NCBI GenBank assembly: GCA_020632655.1
Contig: JACKFD010000003.1
Span: forward strand, 1 to 64,000
Source: Spirochaetaceae bacterium
Lineage (GTDB): Bacteria > Myxococcota_A > UBA9160 > UBA4427
Direction of reading: 5' to 3'
Length of the DNA: 64,000 nt
This document shows positions 15,392 through 23,917 of this stretch, piece by piece. Positions within the stretch are counted from its first letter, which is position 1. Each line of letters begins with the position of its first letter. A program made the translations under genes and the position numbers. The notes beneath the pieces were generated by a model that saw only the letters and a list, made by a program, of their open reading frames with translations, was not told the origin of the DNA and did no database searches.

Positions 15392-16410
15392 ATCTGCCAG
15401 GTGTCGCCCGAGTTTAGGAGGGCCTGGAGATCGCCCCGTCCGCGCTCGGCGATCGCACGGTCGACCTGCGCCTGGAGCATCGCCTCGTAGGTCGGCTTCT
15501 CCACCGCCCGGAACACGCCGACCGGCAGCGGGAAGTCCGGTCGCTGGAGCGTCGCCAGCACGCCGGCATAGGACGCCGACGGCGCCCGCTCGTCGTGCAC
15601 CATCACGCCGCGGCTCGCCGGGTCCTCGTCGTCGCCGAGCTCGATCACGCTCGGGATGCCGTTCTCGAGCACGATGCCCCGGAGCGAGCCGGGGCTGCCG
15701 AAGACGAGGGGCTGACCCTGCTCGAGCACGAGCGAGGCGTCCGCGCGGGTCTTGCGATCCTGCAGCTCGTCCCAGACGCCGTCATTGAAGACGGGGCAGT
15801 TCTGGAGGATCTCGACGAAGGCCGTGCCCTTGTGCTCGTGGGCGCGGGTGAGCACCTCCTGCATGTGCTTCGCGTCGACGTCGATCGTGCGCGCGACGAA
15901 GGTCGCGCCGCAGCCGAGGGCGAAGCCGATCGGATCGATCGGATGGTCGATCGAGCCCTGGGGCGTGCTCTTGGTGCGGATGCCGAGATTCGACGTCGGG
16001 GAGTACTGGCCCTTCGTCAGGCCGTAGATCTTGTTGTTGAAGAGCAGGATCTGGGTGTCGACGTTGCGGCGGATCGTGTGGAGCAGGTGGTTGCCGCCGA
16101 TCGAGAGCCCGTCACCGTCGCCCGTCACGATCCAGACCGAGAGCTCCGGACGGCAGGCCTTGATGCCCGTCGCGAAGGCGGGCGCCCGGCCGTGGATCGT
16201 GTGGAAGCCATAGGTGTTCATGTAGTAGGGGAAGCGGCTCGAGCAGCCGATGCCCGACACGAACACGACGTTCTCGCGCGGCACGCCGAGGTCGGGCATC
16301 ACGCGCTGGACGTTGGCGAGGATCGAGTAGTCGCCGCAGCCGGGGCACCAGCGGACGTCCTGATCCGAGACGAATTCCTTGCGCGAGACCTTGGCTGCTT
16401 CGGCTGCCAT
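15388..16410 (-). CDS. korB: 2-oxoacid:ferredoxin oxidoreductase beta subunit
   Basis: Thiamine-diphosphate subunit (340 residues) of a two-subunit 2-oxoacid ferredoxin oxidoreductase, probably 2-oxoglutarate. Visible: cysteine motif WCPGCGDYS near residue 22, IGCSSRFPYY, TPP-binding GDGDGLSIGGNHL and the FNNKIYGLTKGQYSPTS segment diagnostic of KorB/OorB-type subunits. It follows korA by 67 bp on the minus strand. It would oxidise 2-oxoglutarate to succinyl-CoA for the SucCD step, or run reductively. Confidence 0.93.
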   Translation of the reverse strand: MAAEAAKVSRKEFVSDQDVRWCPGCGDYSILANVQRVMPDLGVPRENVVFVSGIGCSSRFPYYMNTYGFHTIHGRAPAFATGIKACRPELSVWIVTGDGDGLSIGGNHLLHTIRRNVDTQILLFNNKIYGLTKGQYSPTSNLGIRTKSTPQGSIDHPIDPIGFALGCGATFVARTIDVDAKHMQEVLTRAHEHKGTAFVEILQNCPVFNDGVWDELQDRKTRADASLVLEQGQPLVFGSPGSLRGIVLENGIPSVIELGDDEDPASRGVMVHDERAPSASYAGVLATLQRPDFPLPVGVFRAVEKPTYEAMLQAQVDRAIAERGRGDLQALLNSGDTWQI

Positions 16411-16477
16411 GGGGCGACTCCTGTGTGGGCGCCCCGTCGCGCGGAGCGCCTCGAAGGCGGGAAGGGAAGCGGGGCGG

Positions 16478-18328
16478 CTACGCGGCGTGGAGCTTGCGGA
16501 TCGCGTCCACGAGCTCGGCCACCTTGAAGGGCTGTCCCTCGACCTTGCTGTAGGACTGCACGTCCACGAGATAGCGGGCGCGCAGCAGCAGGGCGAGATG
16601 TCCGTCGGAGAGCTCGGGCAGCAGCACCTTCTCGAAGCGCCGCAGCACCTCGCCGAGGTTGCTCGGGAAGGGATTCAGGTGTCGCAGGTGGATCTGCGAG
16701 ACCTCGAGTCCCTCTTCGCGCGCTGCCTCGACGGCCGCCGTGATCGAGCCCTTCGTGCCGCCCCAGCCGACGACGAGCAGGCGACCGCTGTCCGGGCCGT
16801 CGACCTCGACGGGCGGCAGCGCGTCGGCGATGCCCTCGATCTTCTGCTTGCGCAGCTCGTTCATGCGGCCGTGGTTCGGCGCGGCGTAGCTGACGTTGCC
16901 CGTGATGTCCTGCTTGGTCAGGCCGCCGATGCGATGTTCGAGGCCGGGCGTGCCCGGGATCGCCCAGGGCCGGGCGAGGGTCTCGGGATCGCGCGCGTAG
17001 GGCTTGAACTCGCCGTCCGCCATCGGCTCGGCGAAGCGCACCGGTGCGCGTTCGAGGGACGCGACGTCCGGGATCTTCCAGGGCTCGGCGCTGTTCGCGA
17101 GGTATCCGTCCGAGAGCACGATCACGGGCGTCATGTATCGCACCGCGATCCGGAAGGCCTCGAGCACCGTGTGGAAGCAGTCACCCGGGGTCGACGCCGC
17201 CAGGATCGGCAGCGAGCTCATCGAGTGCCGACCGAAGAGCACGGCCAGCAGGTCGCCCTGCTCGGTCTTGGTCGGCGAGCCCGTCGAGGGGCCCGCGCGC
17301 TGGACGTTGATCGCGACGAGCGGCAGCTCGACCATGACGGCGAGGCCGAGGGCCTCCTGCTTGAGCACGAAGCCCGGTCCACTCGAGACCGTGACCGCGA
17401 GCTGGCCCGCGAAGGCCGCGCCGATCGTCGACGAGGCCGCGGCGATCTCGTCCTCGGCCTGGAAGGTCTTCACGCCGAAGTGGCGGAAGCGCGCGACCTC
17501 GTGGAGCACGTCGCTCGCCGGGGTGATCGGATAGGCGCCGAGGAAGACGTCGCGCTCCATCTGGACGCCAGCGGCGACGATGCCCCAGGCCAGCGCCTGG
17601 TTGCCCGTGATGTTGCGGTAGGTGCCCGACTCGATCTTCGCCGAGGGCACGACGAACGAGGCCGGGAAGAGCTCGGTCGTCTCGCCGAAGGCATGGCCCG
17701 CGCGCAGCGTGCGCAGGTTGCCCTCGAGCACGTCGCCCTTGAACTTGCTCCCGAGCCATCGCTCGGTCGCCGCCATCGGCCGCCCGTAGAGCCAGCAGAG
17801 CAGGCCGAGGGCGAAGAAGTTCTTGCAGCGATCGACCTCGCGCGCCGACAGCCCGAGCCCCTGCAGCGCCTCGCGGTTCAAGGTCGTGAACGGGATCTCC
17901 ACCAGCTTGAAGCGCTCGCGCAGCTCGGGCAGCGGGTCGTCCTGGTAGCCGGCGCGCACGAGCGACTTCTGGTTGAAGGCGTCGATGTTGATGATGACCA
18001 TGCCGCCGGGGCGGACGTCCTCGACGTTCGCGCGCAGCGCCGCGGGATTGAACGCGATCAGCACGTCCGGCCGGTCGGCGGGCGTGTGGATGTCGTGGCT
18101 CGAGAAGTGGATCTGGAAGCCCGACACACCGGCGAGGGTGCCGGCGGGCGCGCGGATCTCGGCGGGGAAGTCGGGGAACGTGGACAGGTCGTTGCCCGCG
18201 AGCGCGGTCTCGTCGGTGAACTTCGTACCCGTGAGCTGCATACCGTCGCCGGAGTCGCCGGCGAATCGGATCGCGACGCTCTCGACGAGCTCGCTGGGCT
18301 TGGTCTTCTGGGTCTGGTTGGCTGTCAC
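16478..18328 (-). CDS. korA: 2-oxoacid:ferredoxin oxidoreductase, fused gamma-alpha subunit
   Basis: 616-residue fusion of the gamma domain (about 15-200, starting VAIRFAGDSGDGMQLTG) and the alpha pyrimidine-binding domain (about 230-610) with AYPITPAS and GPSTGSPTKTEQGDL motifs. This domain order is the two-subunit KorAB / OFOR architecture. GTG start at 18328 with only a weak upstream Shine-Dalgarno. First gene of the korA-korB-MFS minus-strand run, divergent from the gene at 18841. The substrate is assigned to 2-oxoglutarate from family resemblance and from the nearby sucCD; other 2-oxoacids remain possible. Confidence 0.93.
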   Translation of the reverse strand: MTANQTQKTKPSELVESVAIRFAGDSGDGMQLTGTKFTDETALAGNDLSTFPDFPAEIRAPAGTLAGVSGFQIHFSSHDIHTPADRPDVLIAFNPAALRANVEDVRPGGMVIINIDAFNQKSLVRAGYQDDPLPELRERFKLVEIPFTTLNREALQGLGLSAREVDRCKNFFALGLLCWLYGRPMAATERWLGSKFKGDVLEGNLRTLRAGHAFGETTELFPASFVVPSAKIESGTYRNITGNQALAWGIVAAGVQMERDVFLGAYPITPASDVLHEVARFRHFGVKTFQAEDEIAAASSTIGAAFAGQLAVTVSSGPGFVLKQEALGLAVMVELPLVAINVQRAGPSTGSPTKTEQGDLLAVLFGRHSMSSLPILAASTPGDCFHTVLEAFRIAVRYMTPVIVLSDGYLANSAEPWKIPDVASLERAPVRFAEPMADGEFKPYARDPETLARPWAIPGTPGLEHRIGGLTKQDITGNVSYAAPNHGRMNELRKQKIEGIADALPPVEVDGPDSGRLLVVGWGGTKGSITAAVEAAREEGLEVSQIHLRHLNPFPSNLGEVLRRFEKVLLPELSDGHLALLLRARYLVDVQSYSKVEGQPFKVAELVDAIRKLHAA

Positions 18329-18840
18329 GCTACCCGTCTCGCGTTCCGCTGCGTTCGGCGTCGGGTGATGTCGGCCTGCGCGATCGGCACCTGGACTCGA
18401 GGTCCGGCGTCGCGTTCGCGGGCTGCATCCTGCGGGAGCGTTCGGCCTGGGAGCCGCCGACTCGCCCCAACGATTCCCGATCCCGATTCGTGCGTGTGTT
18501 TGGTCTCGTTCGCGAACTCGTGATTCCTGGAGCGAATCGAGCTCCGGGGCCGTCTCGGCGACCCGACTCCAGGCTCCCAGTGACGCTCGGCTGCATCCGT
18601 GATCGGATGGGCCGAGTCCTCGCAGGCGGTCGTGATGAGAGCGAAAGGCCCACGACGTGGAGCGATCCCCACCCCGACCCGGGCGGATTGTATCCCGCTC
18701 GCGGGCGGGCGAAAGGTCCCGCGGCGCGCCTGCGCGGGGGAGGGGGCGATCCGAAAAGAGCCTGCGACGTCGCGACTTCGCGGCGCTCCCTGCCGTCGCG
18801 GGAAGCTCAAGATTCCGCCGACCTCGCCGATGGGGTGTCC
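18329..18840. other. 512-bp divergent intergenic region
   Basis: Separates korA (minus) from the unknown gene at 18841 (plus). Must hold promoters for both, but no canonical sigma-70, sigma-54 or sigma-28 element stands out. An open frame from ATG 18490 continues into the downstream gene, but its first 117 codons (Arg/Pro/Gly-rich, no conserved look) are most likely non-coding. Confidence 0.5.
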
Positions 18841-19890
18841 ATGTTCAGGCGTGTGTCCGAGCCCCTCCAGCTCTCCGAAGCGTGTGTCCTCGCCATGCGA
18901 CCCGCGCTCAATGCGCCCGTGCTCAACGTCGACTTCCTGCCCGTCGGCCCCGCTCGTGCGGCCGCCGTCGTCTTCGCCGAGGAGTACGGCGACATCGGCA
19001 TCGCCCTCGGCATCCGCTCGGTGGAGGGCGGACAGATCGTCGTGCTGCGCAATCGGGAGTCGATCGACCCGACGGTGCCGGTGCCCCGGGCGATGGAGAG
19101 GCTGCTCGCCGAGGCCGAGCGTCTGGGCTTCCTCTTCGACGAGGATCTCGTCGAGTCCGCTCCGGCGGGTGAGGGGCGGAGCCAGGCGATGGCGCTCTGG
19201 GGGCGTCTGATGGGGGACTCGGGGCCGTCGAAGGCCCGCGCCCGGCCGGCGGCGCCGGAGCCCGCGCCGGAGCCGACCCGACCTGTGGAGCGCCCGCCCG
19301 AGCCCGCCGCGTCGCGACCCGCGGAGCCGGCGGGCGTCCAGCACGCCTCGGCGCTCGGCGACTCGGCCGACCTGCTCGAGATCGACCTGGATCTCGAAGA
19401 CGAATTCCTGCCGCTGCCCCCCGAGCTCGAGGACAGCGCGGACCATGCGATGGCGGCGTCCTCGTCGGGCGATGCGCCGGCTTCTCCGGCCCCGGCGCGC
19501 CGCGACGGAAGGTCGGCTGCTCCGGCGCCCACACGCGGCGAGGCCCCGAGCCCGGCTGCGTCCGCCGCCCGTCCGGACACCCCCGCCCCGGCCTCCCTGG
19601 CCCGCCGACGGTCCTCGGATCCCGAGTCGGGCGCGGCGGCGAAGGCGGCCGCGAGTGGCTCGGTGGGCGAGGGGAGGGGCGCGGCCCGGCGGGCGCGCAG
19701 CGCCGCGTCCGTGGAGTCGGGGGGCGAGGGGACGCGGCGCGTGCGTCTCTCCCGCTTCCGTCAGGACCCCGTCGTCGGCCGGGACGTCTCCGAGGGCGGA
19801 TCGGCGCTGGGGCGCATCCCGATCGTCCGGGTCCGCCGCGAGTCGGGCCGCCGCCTGTCGTATCTGGTGAGACTGCTTTCGAGCTTCTGA
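18841..19890 (+). CDS. Unknown protein with globular N-domain and Pro/Ala-rich linker
   Basis: Not recognised. From ATG 18841 the product has 349 residues: a compact-looking domain (1-110, MFRRVSEPLQLSEACVLAM to LGFLFDEDLVES), then about 190 residues of Pro/Ala/Ser-rich low complexity with an acidic block LLEIDLDLEDEFLPLPPEL, and a short basic C-terminal segment (RVRLSRFRQDPVVG to LVRLLSSF). Such linker-plus-motif layout suggests a scaffold or regulator. It ends 33 bp before the TPR gene, so likely transcribed together with the pilF/rodZ-like genes. Confidence 0.6.
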   Translation: MFRRVSEPLQLSEACVLAMRPALNAPVLNVDFLPVGPARAAAVVFAEEYGDIGIALGIRSVEGGQIVVLRNRESIDPTVPVPRAMERLLAEAERLGFLFDEDLVESAPAGEGRSQAMALWGRLMGDSGPSKARARPAAPEPAPEPTRPVERPPEPAASRPAEPAGVQHASALGDSADLLEIDLDLEDEFLPLPPELEDSADHAMAASSSGDAPASPAPARRDGRSAAPAPTRGEAPSPAASAARPDTPAPASLARRRSSDPESGAAAKAAASGSVGEGRGAARRARSAASVESGGEGTRRVRLSRFRQDPVVGRDVSEGGSALGRIPIVRVRRESGRRLSYLVRLLSSF

Positions 19891-19923
19891 GGCGCACGTC
19901 CCCACGTGCGCGACGGGGGAATC

Positions 19924-20763
19924 ATGATCCACGGCCCTGCCAATCGTTCCGACCGCGCCGCCGTGAGGCGCATGCGCCGACTCGCCTGGCTCTCGGCCTG
20001 GGTCCTGCTCGGGACGACGGGCTGCGCGCACTACGACGTCTCGGACAAGGACGACGCGGTCGTCCCCGAGAGCGTCGCGAAGCGCGAGCTCGGGATCGAC
20101 TACCTGTCGTCGTTCCGGACGGCGATGGCGATCCGCGAGCTCAACGCGTCGCTCGAGCTCGACCCGAGCGACCCGCGCACGCATCTCTGGCTCGGCGAGG
20201 CCTACCGTCGGAAGGGGCAGACCGCGCGGGCGGAGGGCTTCCTGCGTGATGCCGTCGAGCTGTCGGTCGCGCAGAAGGAGACGGCGACCGAGCACGACGC
20301 GCGCCTCAACCTCTCGGCGCTGCTCTCGCAGGTCGGTCGCTACGAGGACGCGATCGAGCACTGCGAGGTGCTCTCGCGCGACGCGACCTTCGCCTCGCCC
20401 TGGCGGCCGCTGAACAACTGCGGCTGGGCGCTGATGAAGCTGGGTCGGCTCGAGGAGGCGCGCACGCATTTCGTCGAGGCGCTCGAGTTCTTCCCTCGCT
20501 ACGGCCCGGCGCTGCTCAACCTGGGCATCCTCGAGTCCGGCCAGGGCCATCGTCTCGCCGCGATCCGTGCCTTCGAGCAGGCCATCGAGTCCGGCCGTCT
20601 TGGGGGTGGAGGCCTGGCCGAAGCCAACTACCGGCTCGGTGAGATCTTCGTGGCCCTCGGACGGCGCGATCGGGCGATCCGCCACTTCCGCGCCGCCGTC
20701 GAAGAGGCGCCCGAGGCGGATTGGGCCTCGCAGTCGCAGGCCTATCTCGACCTGCTGCGCTGA
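19924..20763 (+). CDS. TPR lipoprotein, PilF/PilW-like
   Basis: 279 residues; N-terminal signal with hydrophobic stretch LAWLSAWVLLGTTGCAHY, a possible lipobox (Cys about residue 36), followed by about five tetratricopeptide repeats (e.g. AMAIRELNASLELDPSDPRTH and AILESG-type helices). PilF/PilW is the outer-membrane lipoprotein that assists secretin assembly in type IV pili. In E. coli and relatives the order rlmN-pilW-rodZ is common, and here a RodZ-like gene follows, which supports the call. ATG 19924 chosen over GTG 19906 because of the GGGGGA just upstream. Confidence 0.7.
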   Translation: MIHGPANRSDRAAVRRMRRLAWLSAWVLLGTTGCAHYDVSDKDDAVVPESVAKRELGIDYLSSFRTAMAIRELNASLELDPSDPRTHLWLGEAYRRKGQTARAEGFLRDAVELSVAQKETATEHDARLNLSALLSQVGRYEDAIEHCEVLSRDATFASPWRPLNNCGWALMKLGRLEEARTHFVEALEFFPRYGPALLNLGILESGQGHRLAAIRAFEQAIESGRLGGGGLAEANYRLGEIFVALGRRDRAIRHFRAAVEEAPEADWASQSQAYLDLLR

Positions 20764-20934
20764 GTCCTCGCGCGATCGTCCCGCGACGCGTGGCGCCGGG
20801 CTCCGTCGCCGCGTCCGCGGCCTATGCGCCGGCGCCGCCTCGTCGACACGTCCGGACAGCGGCGCATGCGCCTGCGCCGCCCCGTCGCTCGCGCCCGCCT
20901 CGACGGGCTACGCTCGCGACATCGGGGTGAGCGC

Positions 20935-21495
20935 ATGATCGATCACGAGACGGGCGGGCGGTCCGCGGCCGGTGAGGCTTCGGCGCTCGATCCCGCCCAG
21001 ACCTTCGAAGACCGTCCGATCGGCGAGTACCTGCGACGCCAGCGTCTGCTGCGCGGCATGTCGACGGAGGAGCTCGCCGCCCTCACGCGCATCCCGTTGC
21101 GCTCGCTCGAGCGCCTCGAGAGCGGTCATTTCGACGGGGAGACGGACGGCTTCGTTCGCGGCTTCGTCCGCACGGTCGCGACGGCACTCGGGCTCGACGC
21201 CGACGACGCCATCGCGCGCATGTTGCACGAGCCGCGGGCGGCGACCTGGGAGCGGCAGGCCTCGGTCCAGCGGCTGCGTCGCTGGACGGTGGTCGCGGCC
21301 CTGGTCGTCGCGGGGCTGATCGTCTTCTTCGTCGTGCGTGCCGGACTGCGCCTGATCGGAGGGGCGGCCGCGGCGCCTGCGGCCCGGGACGTCGTGATCT
21401 GGCAGGACCCGGTCCGCGCGCTCGCCGAGGCGACCGGGGCCGAGCTCGACTCGGCGGTCGGTCTCGAGCCGCCGCGCGCGCCCGAGCGGCGCTAG
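20935..21495 (+). CDS. rodZ: RodZ-like helix-turn-helix membrane protein
   Basis: 186 residues. Cytoplasmic HTH_25 domain (about 25-90: IGEYLRRQRLLRGMSTEELA, IPLRSLERLESGHF, FVRGFVRTVATALGLD), one transmembrane helix at about 121-145 (VVAALVVAGLIVFFVVR) and a short outer segment of about 40 residues. RodZ anchors MreB filaments to the membrane and maintains rod shape. The periplasmic part is shorter than in E. coli RodZ. Position after the PilF/PilW-like gene matches known synteny. The 171 bp before it show no other feature. Confidence 0.7.
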   Translation: MIDHETGGRSAAGEASALDPAQTFEDRPIGEYLRRQRLLRGMSTEELAALTRIPLRSLERLESGHFDGETDGFVRGFVRTVATALGLDADDAIARMLHEPRAATWERQASVQRLRRWTVVAALVVAGLIVFFVVRAGLRLIGGAAAAPAARDVVIWQDPVRALAEATGAELDSAVGLEPPRAPERR

Positions 21496-21514
21496 GGCAG
21501 GGCGGGCGGTACGA

Positions 21515-22312
21515 ATGTCGGGCGTGCGCTGCGAGGCGGTCCTGCTGCGCTCGGTCGAGTACGGCGAGTCGGATCGCATCGTCCATCTACTGACCTCCGA
21601 CCATGGCCGTCTGACCGCGATCGCGAAGGGCGCGCGCCGGAGCCATCGCCGCTTCCCGGGCACCCTCGACGTCTTCAATCGGCTGGCGATCGAAGGACGC
21701 CTCAAGCCGCGCGCGTCGATGGCCTTCCTCGAGCAGGCGCGTCTCGTCGACGCCTTTCTGGGCCTCCGGGACGAGCCGCGTCGCTATGCGCTCGCGAGCT
21801 TCCTGGTCGAGATGCTCGACCGACTCTCGCCGGAGGGCGTTGCGGGCTCGGAGGCCGCGCGGCTCTTCCGCTTCACGATCGAGAGCCTCGATCTCGTCGC
21901 ACGTGTCCGTCCCGACGCGACCCTGCGCGTGCTGCTCGAGCTGCGCGCACTCGACGCGCTCGGGCTGCGCCCCGAGCTCGGTCGATGCGTGCGCTGCGGT
22001 CGCGTGCCCGCCCCCGACGTCGCGCCGGGACACGTCGTGCAGTTCCACGTCGCCGATGGCGGCATCGTCTGCACGCCTTGCGCGCTGCGGCTCGACGGCC
22101 TGGTTCCGATCGAGCTCGGCACCCTGCGTCGCCTCGCGCAGGGCCTCGACGGGACGCTCGAGGCGCTCGGCGAGGCGCGCCTCGAGGGCCGGGCCCTGGC
22201 CCAGGCGGCGCGTCTGCTCTTCCGCTTCCAGCGCTTCCATGTGGGGGTCGAGCTGCGCAGCGAACGCTTCCTCGAGGAGGTGCTGCCCGTCTCGGCGCCC
22301 GGCGCCGCTTGA
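21515..22312 (+). CDS. recO: DNA repair protein RecO
   Basis: 265-residue RecFOR-pathway protein that anneals SSB-coated DNA and loads RecA. N-terminal OB fold (CEAVLLRSVEYGESDRIVHL, GRLTAIAKGARR) and a helical C-domain with zinc-knuckle-like CVRCG (about residue 163) and CTPC (about 187). The last codons (LPVSAPGAA) lie in the first copy of a 35-bp tandem repeat that contains the stop codon. Confidence 0.92.
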   Translation: MSGVRCEAVLLRSVEYGESDRIVHLLTSDHGRLTAIAKGARRSHRRFPGTLDVFNRLAIEGRLKPRASMAFLEQARLVDAFLGLRDEPRRYALASFLVEMLDRLSPEGVAGSEAARLFRFTIESLDLVARVRPDATLRVLLELRALDALGLRPELGRCVRCGRVPAPDVAPGHVVQFHVADGGIVCTPCALRLDGLVPIELGTLRRLAQGLDGTLEALGEARLEGRALAQAARLLFRFQRFHVGVELRSERFLEEVLPVSAPGAA

Positions 22313-22388
22313 CCCGAATGCCCGTCTCGCTGCCCGGCGCCGCTTGACCCGAATGCCCGTCTTGCTGCCCGGCGCCGCTTGACCCGGA
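22284..22388 (+). repeat. Three tandem 35-bp repeats spanning the recO stop
   Basis: Units at 22284-22318, 22319-22353 and 22354-22388 are nearly identical (1-3 differences) and begin TGCCCGTCTCGCTGCCCGGC. Each copy contains GCCGCTTGA, i.e. the recO C-terminal Ala-Ala and stop. The first copy is coding; the other two are the 3' flank before glyS. No spacers, so not CRISPR. Confidence 0.9.
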
Positions 22389-22540
22389 TCCCCCCTCTGC
22401 CATACTCCGCCGCCCCGGCCGACGGGCGTCCGGGCCGATCGGCCCCGCCCGCCGGATGCCCCGCGAACCACCCGCCCGATCCCTCGGGCACAGCGCAGGA
22501 AGACCCCTACCAGCGTCTCTCCTCCAGGGCCCCCACACGC

Positions 22541-23917
22541 ATGTCCGACTCCGCCTCCCCCTCCGCCCCTCGTGACGACGAGGATCGCGAACGCCATCCC
22601 CTCGCGATGGAGACGCTCGTCTCCCTCTGCGCCGCCCGCGGCTTCATCTACCCCGCGAGCGAGATCTACGGCGGCATCGCCGGCTTCTGGGACTACGGCC
22701 CCCTCGGCGTCGAGCTCAAGAACAACCTGAAGGCGTTCTGGTGGCGCCGGATGGTGCGTGAGCGCGACGACGTCGTCGGGATCGACTCGGCGATCATCTC
22801 GCATCCCCGGACCTGGGAGGCGAGCGGTCACGTCGCACACTTCAGCGACCCGATGATCGACTGCCGGACCTGCAAGCGGCGCTTCCGGGCGGACCAGATC
22901 GAGGGCGAGCGCTGCCCCGAGGCCCCGCGCCAGCGCGCGATCGCCGAGTGTGATCTGACCGAGGCGCGCGAGTTCAACCTGATGCTGCGCACGGAGCTCG
23001 GTGCGTCGGTCGAGGAGGCCACGACCGCCTACCTGCGCCCGGAGACCTGCCAGCCGATCTTCTCGGGCTTCAAGCGCGTGCGCGAGTCCGCCCGCCAGAA
23101 GGTCCCCTTCGGCATCGCCCAGATCGGCAAGGCCTTCCGCAACGAGATCACGCCGCGCAACTTCACCTTCCGCTCCCGCGAGTTCGAGCAGGCGGAGATG
23201 GAGTTCTTCTGTCACCCGAGCGAGCGCGAGGATTGGTTCGCTCATTGGCGCGAAGTCCGCTTCCAGTTCCATCGCGACATCGGCTTCGACGCGAGCCTCC
23301 TGCGCATCCGCCCCCACGCCGACGACGAGCTCGCCCACTACGCCCGCGCGGCCAGCGACATCGAGTTCCTCTTTCCCTTCGGTTGGCAGGAGATCGAGGG
23401 CATCCACGATCGCGGCGACTGGGATCTCTCGCGGCATACGGAGTACTCGGGCAAGGAGCTCGCGATCACGGACGAGCAGACGAAGGAGCGCTACACGCCG
23501 ATGGTGATCGAGACCTCGGTCGGCGTGGACCGGACGGCGCTCGCGCTGCTCGTCGCGGCCTACGCCGAGGAGAAGCTGGAGGACGGCGAGGAGCGGACGG
23601 TGATGCGCTTCCATCCGGCGATCGCGCCGATCAAGGTCGCCGTGCTGCCGCTCTCGAAGAAGCTCGCCGAGCCGGCGCACGCGATCCACGCCGAGCTGCG
23701 CCGCCACTTCAATTGCTTCTACGACGACGCCGGCAACATCGGCCGCCGCTATCGCCGTCAGGACGAGGTCGGCACGCCGTACTGCATCACCTACGACTTC
23801 GACTCCGCGACCGACGGATGCGTCACCGTCCGTGAGCGGGACACCATGAACCAGGAGCGGGTGCCGATCGAGGGCCTCGCTCGTCTGCTGAGGGATCGTC
23901 TGGAGGAGGGGCTGTGA
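22541..23917 (+). CDS. glyS: Glycyl-tRNA synthetase, dimeric type
   Basis: 458-residue class II enzyme of the alpha2 (archaeal/eukaryal-like, GlyQS) type, not the two-subunit bacterial form. Motifs: N-terminal SEIYGGIAGFWDYGPLG, zinc-binding CRTCKRRFRADQ, motif 2 FRNEITPRNF, and the C-terminal anticodon domain KVAVLPLSKKLAEPAH. ATG 22541 chosen; the frame is open further upstream into the repeat region but without coding character. Its stop overlaps the GTG start of ppdK (GTGA). Confidence 0.93.
   Translation: MSDSASPSAPRDDEDRERHPLAMETLVSLCAARGFIYPASEIYGGIAGFWDYGPLGVELKNNLKAFWWRRMVRERDDVVGIDSAIISHPRTWEASGHVAHFSDPMIDCRTCKRRFRADQIEGERCPEAPRQRAIAECDLTEAREFNLMLRTELGASVEEATTAYLRPETCQPIFSGFKRVRESARQKVPFGIAQIGKAFRNEITPRNFTFRSREFEQAEMEFFCHPSEREDWFAHWREVRFQFHRDIGFDASLLRIRPHADDELAHYARAASDIEFLFPFGWQEIEGIHDRGDWDLSRHTEYSGKELAITDEQTKERYTPMVIETSVGVDRTALALLVAAYAEEKLEDGEERTVMRFHPAIAPIKVAVLPLSKKLAEPAHAIHAELRRHFNCFYDDAGNIGRRYRRQDEVGTPYCITYDFDSATDGCVTVRERDTMNQERVPIEGLARLLRDRLEEGL

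Noticed and set aside
18325..20685. 786-codon minus-strand frame
   Set aside because: Overlaps korA start and two plausible plus-strand genes; composition is shadow-like.
20764..20934. Small ORFs between the TPR and RodZ-like genes
   Set aside because: Arg/Ala/Pro-rich, no Shine-Dalgarno and no domain; judged non-coding.
22284..22388. 35-bp repeats as a CRISPR array
   Set aside because: No spacers between the copies and the first copy is coding (recO end).
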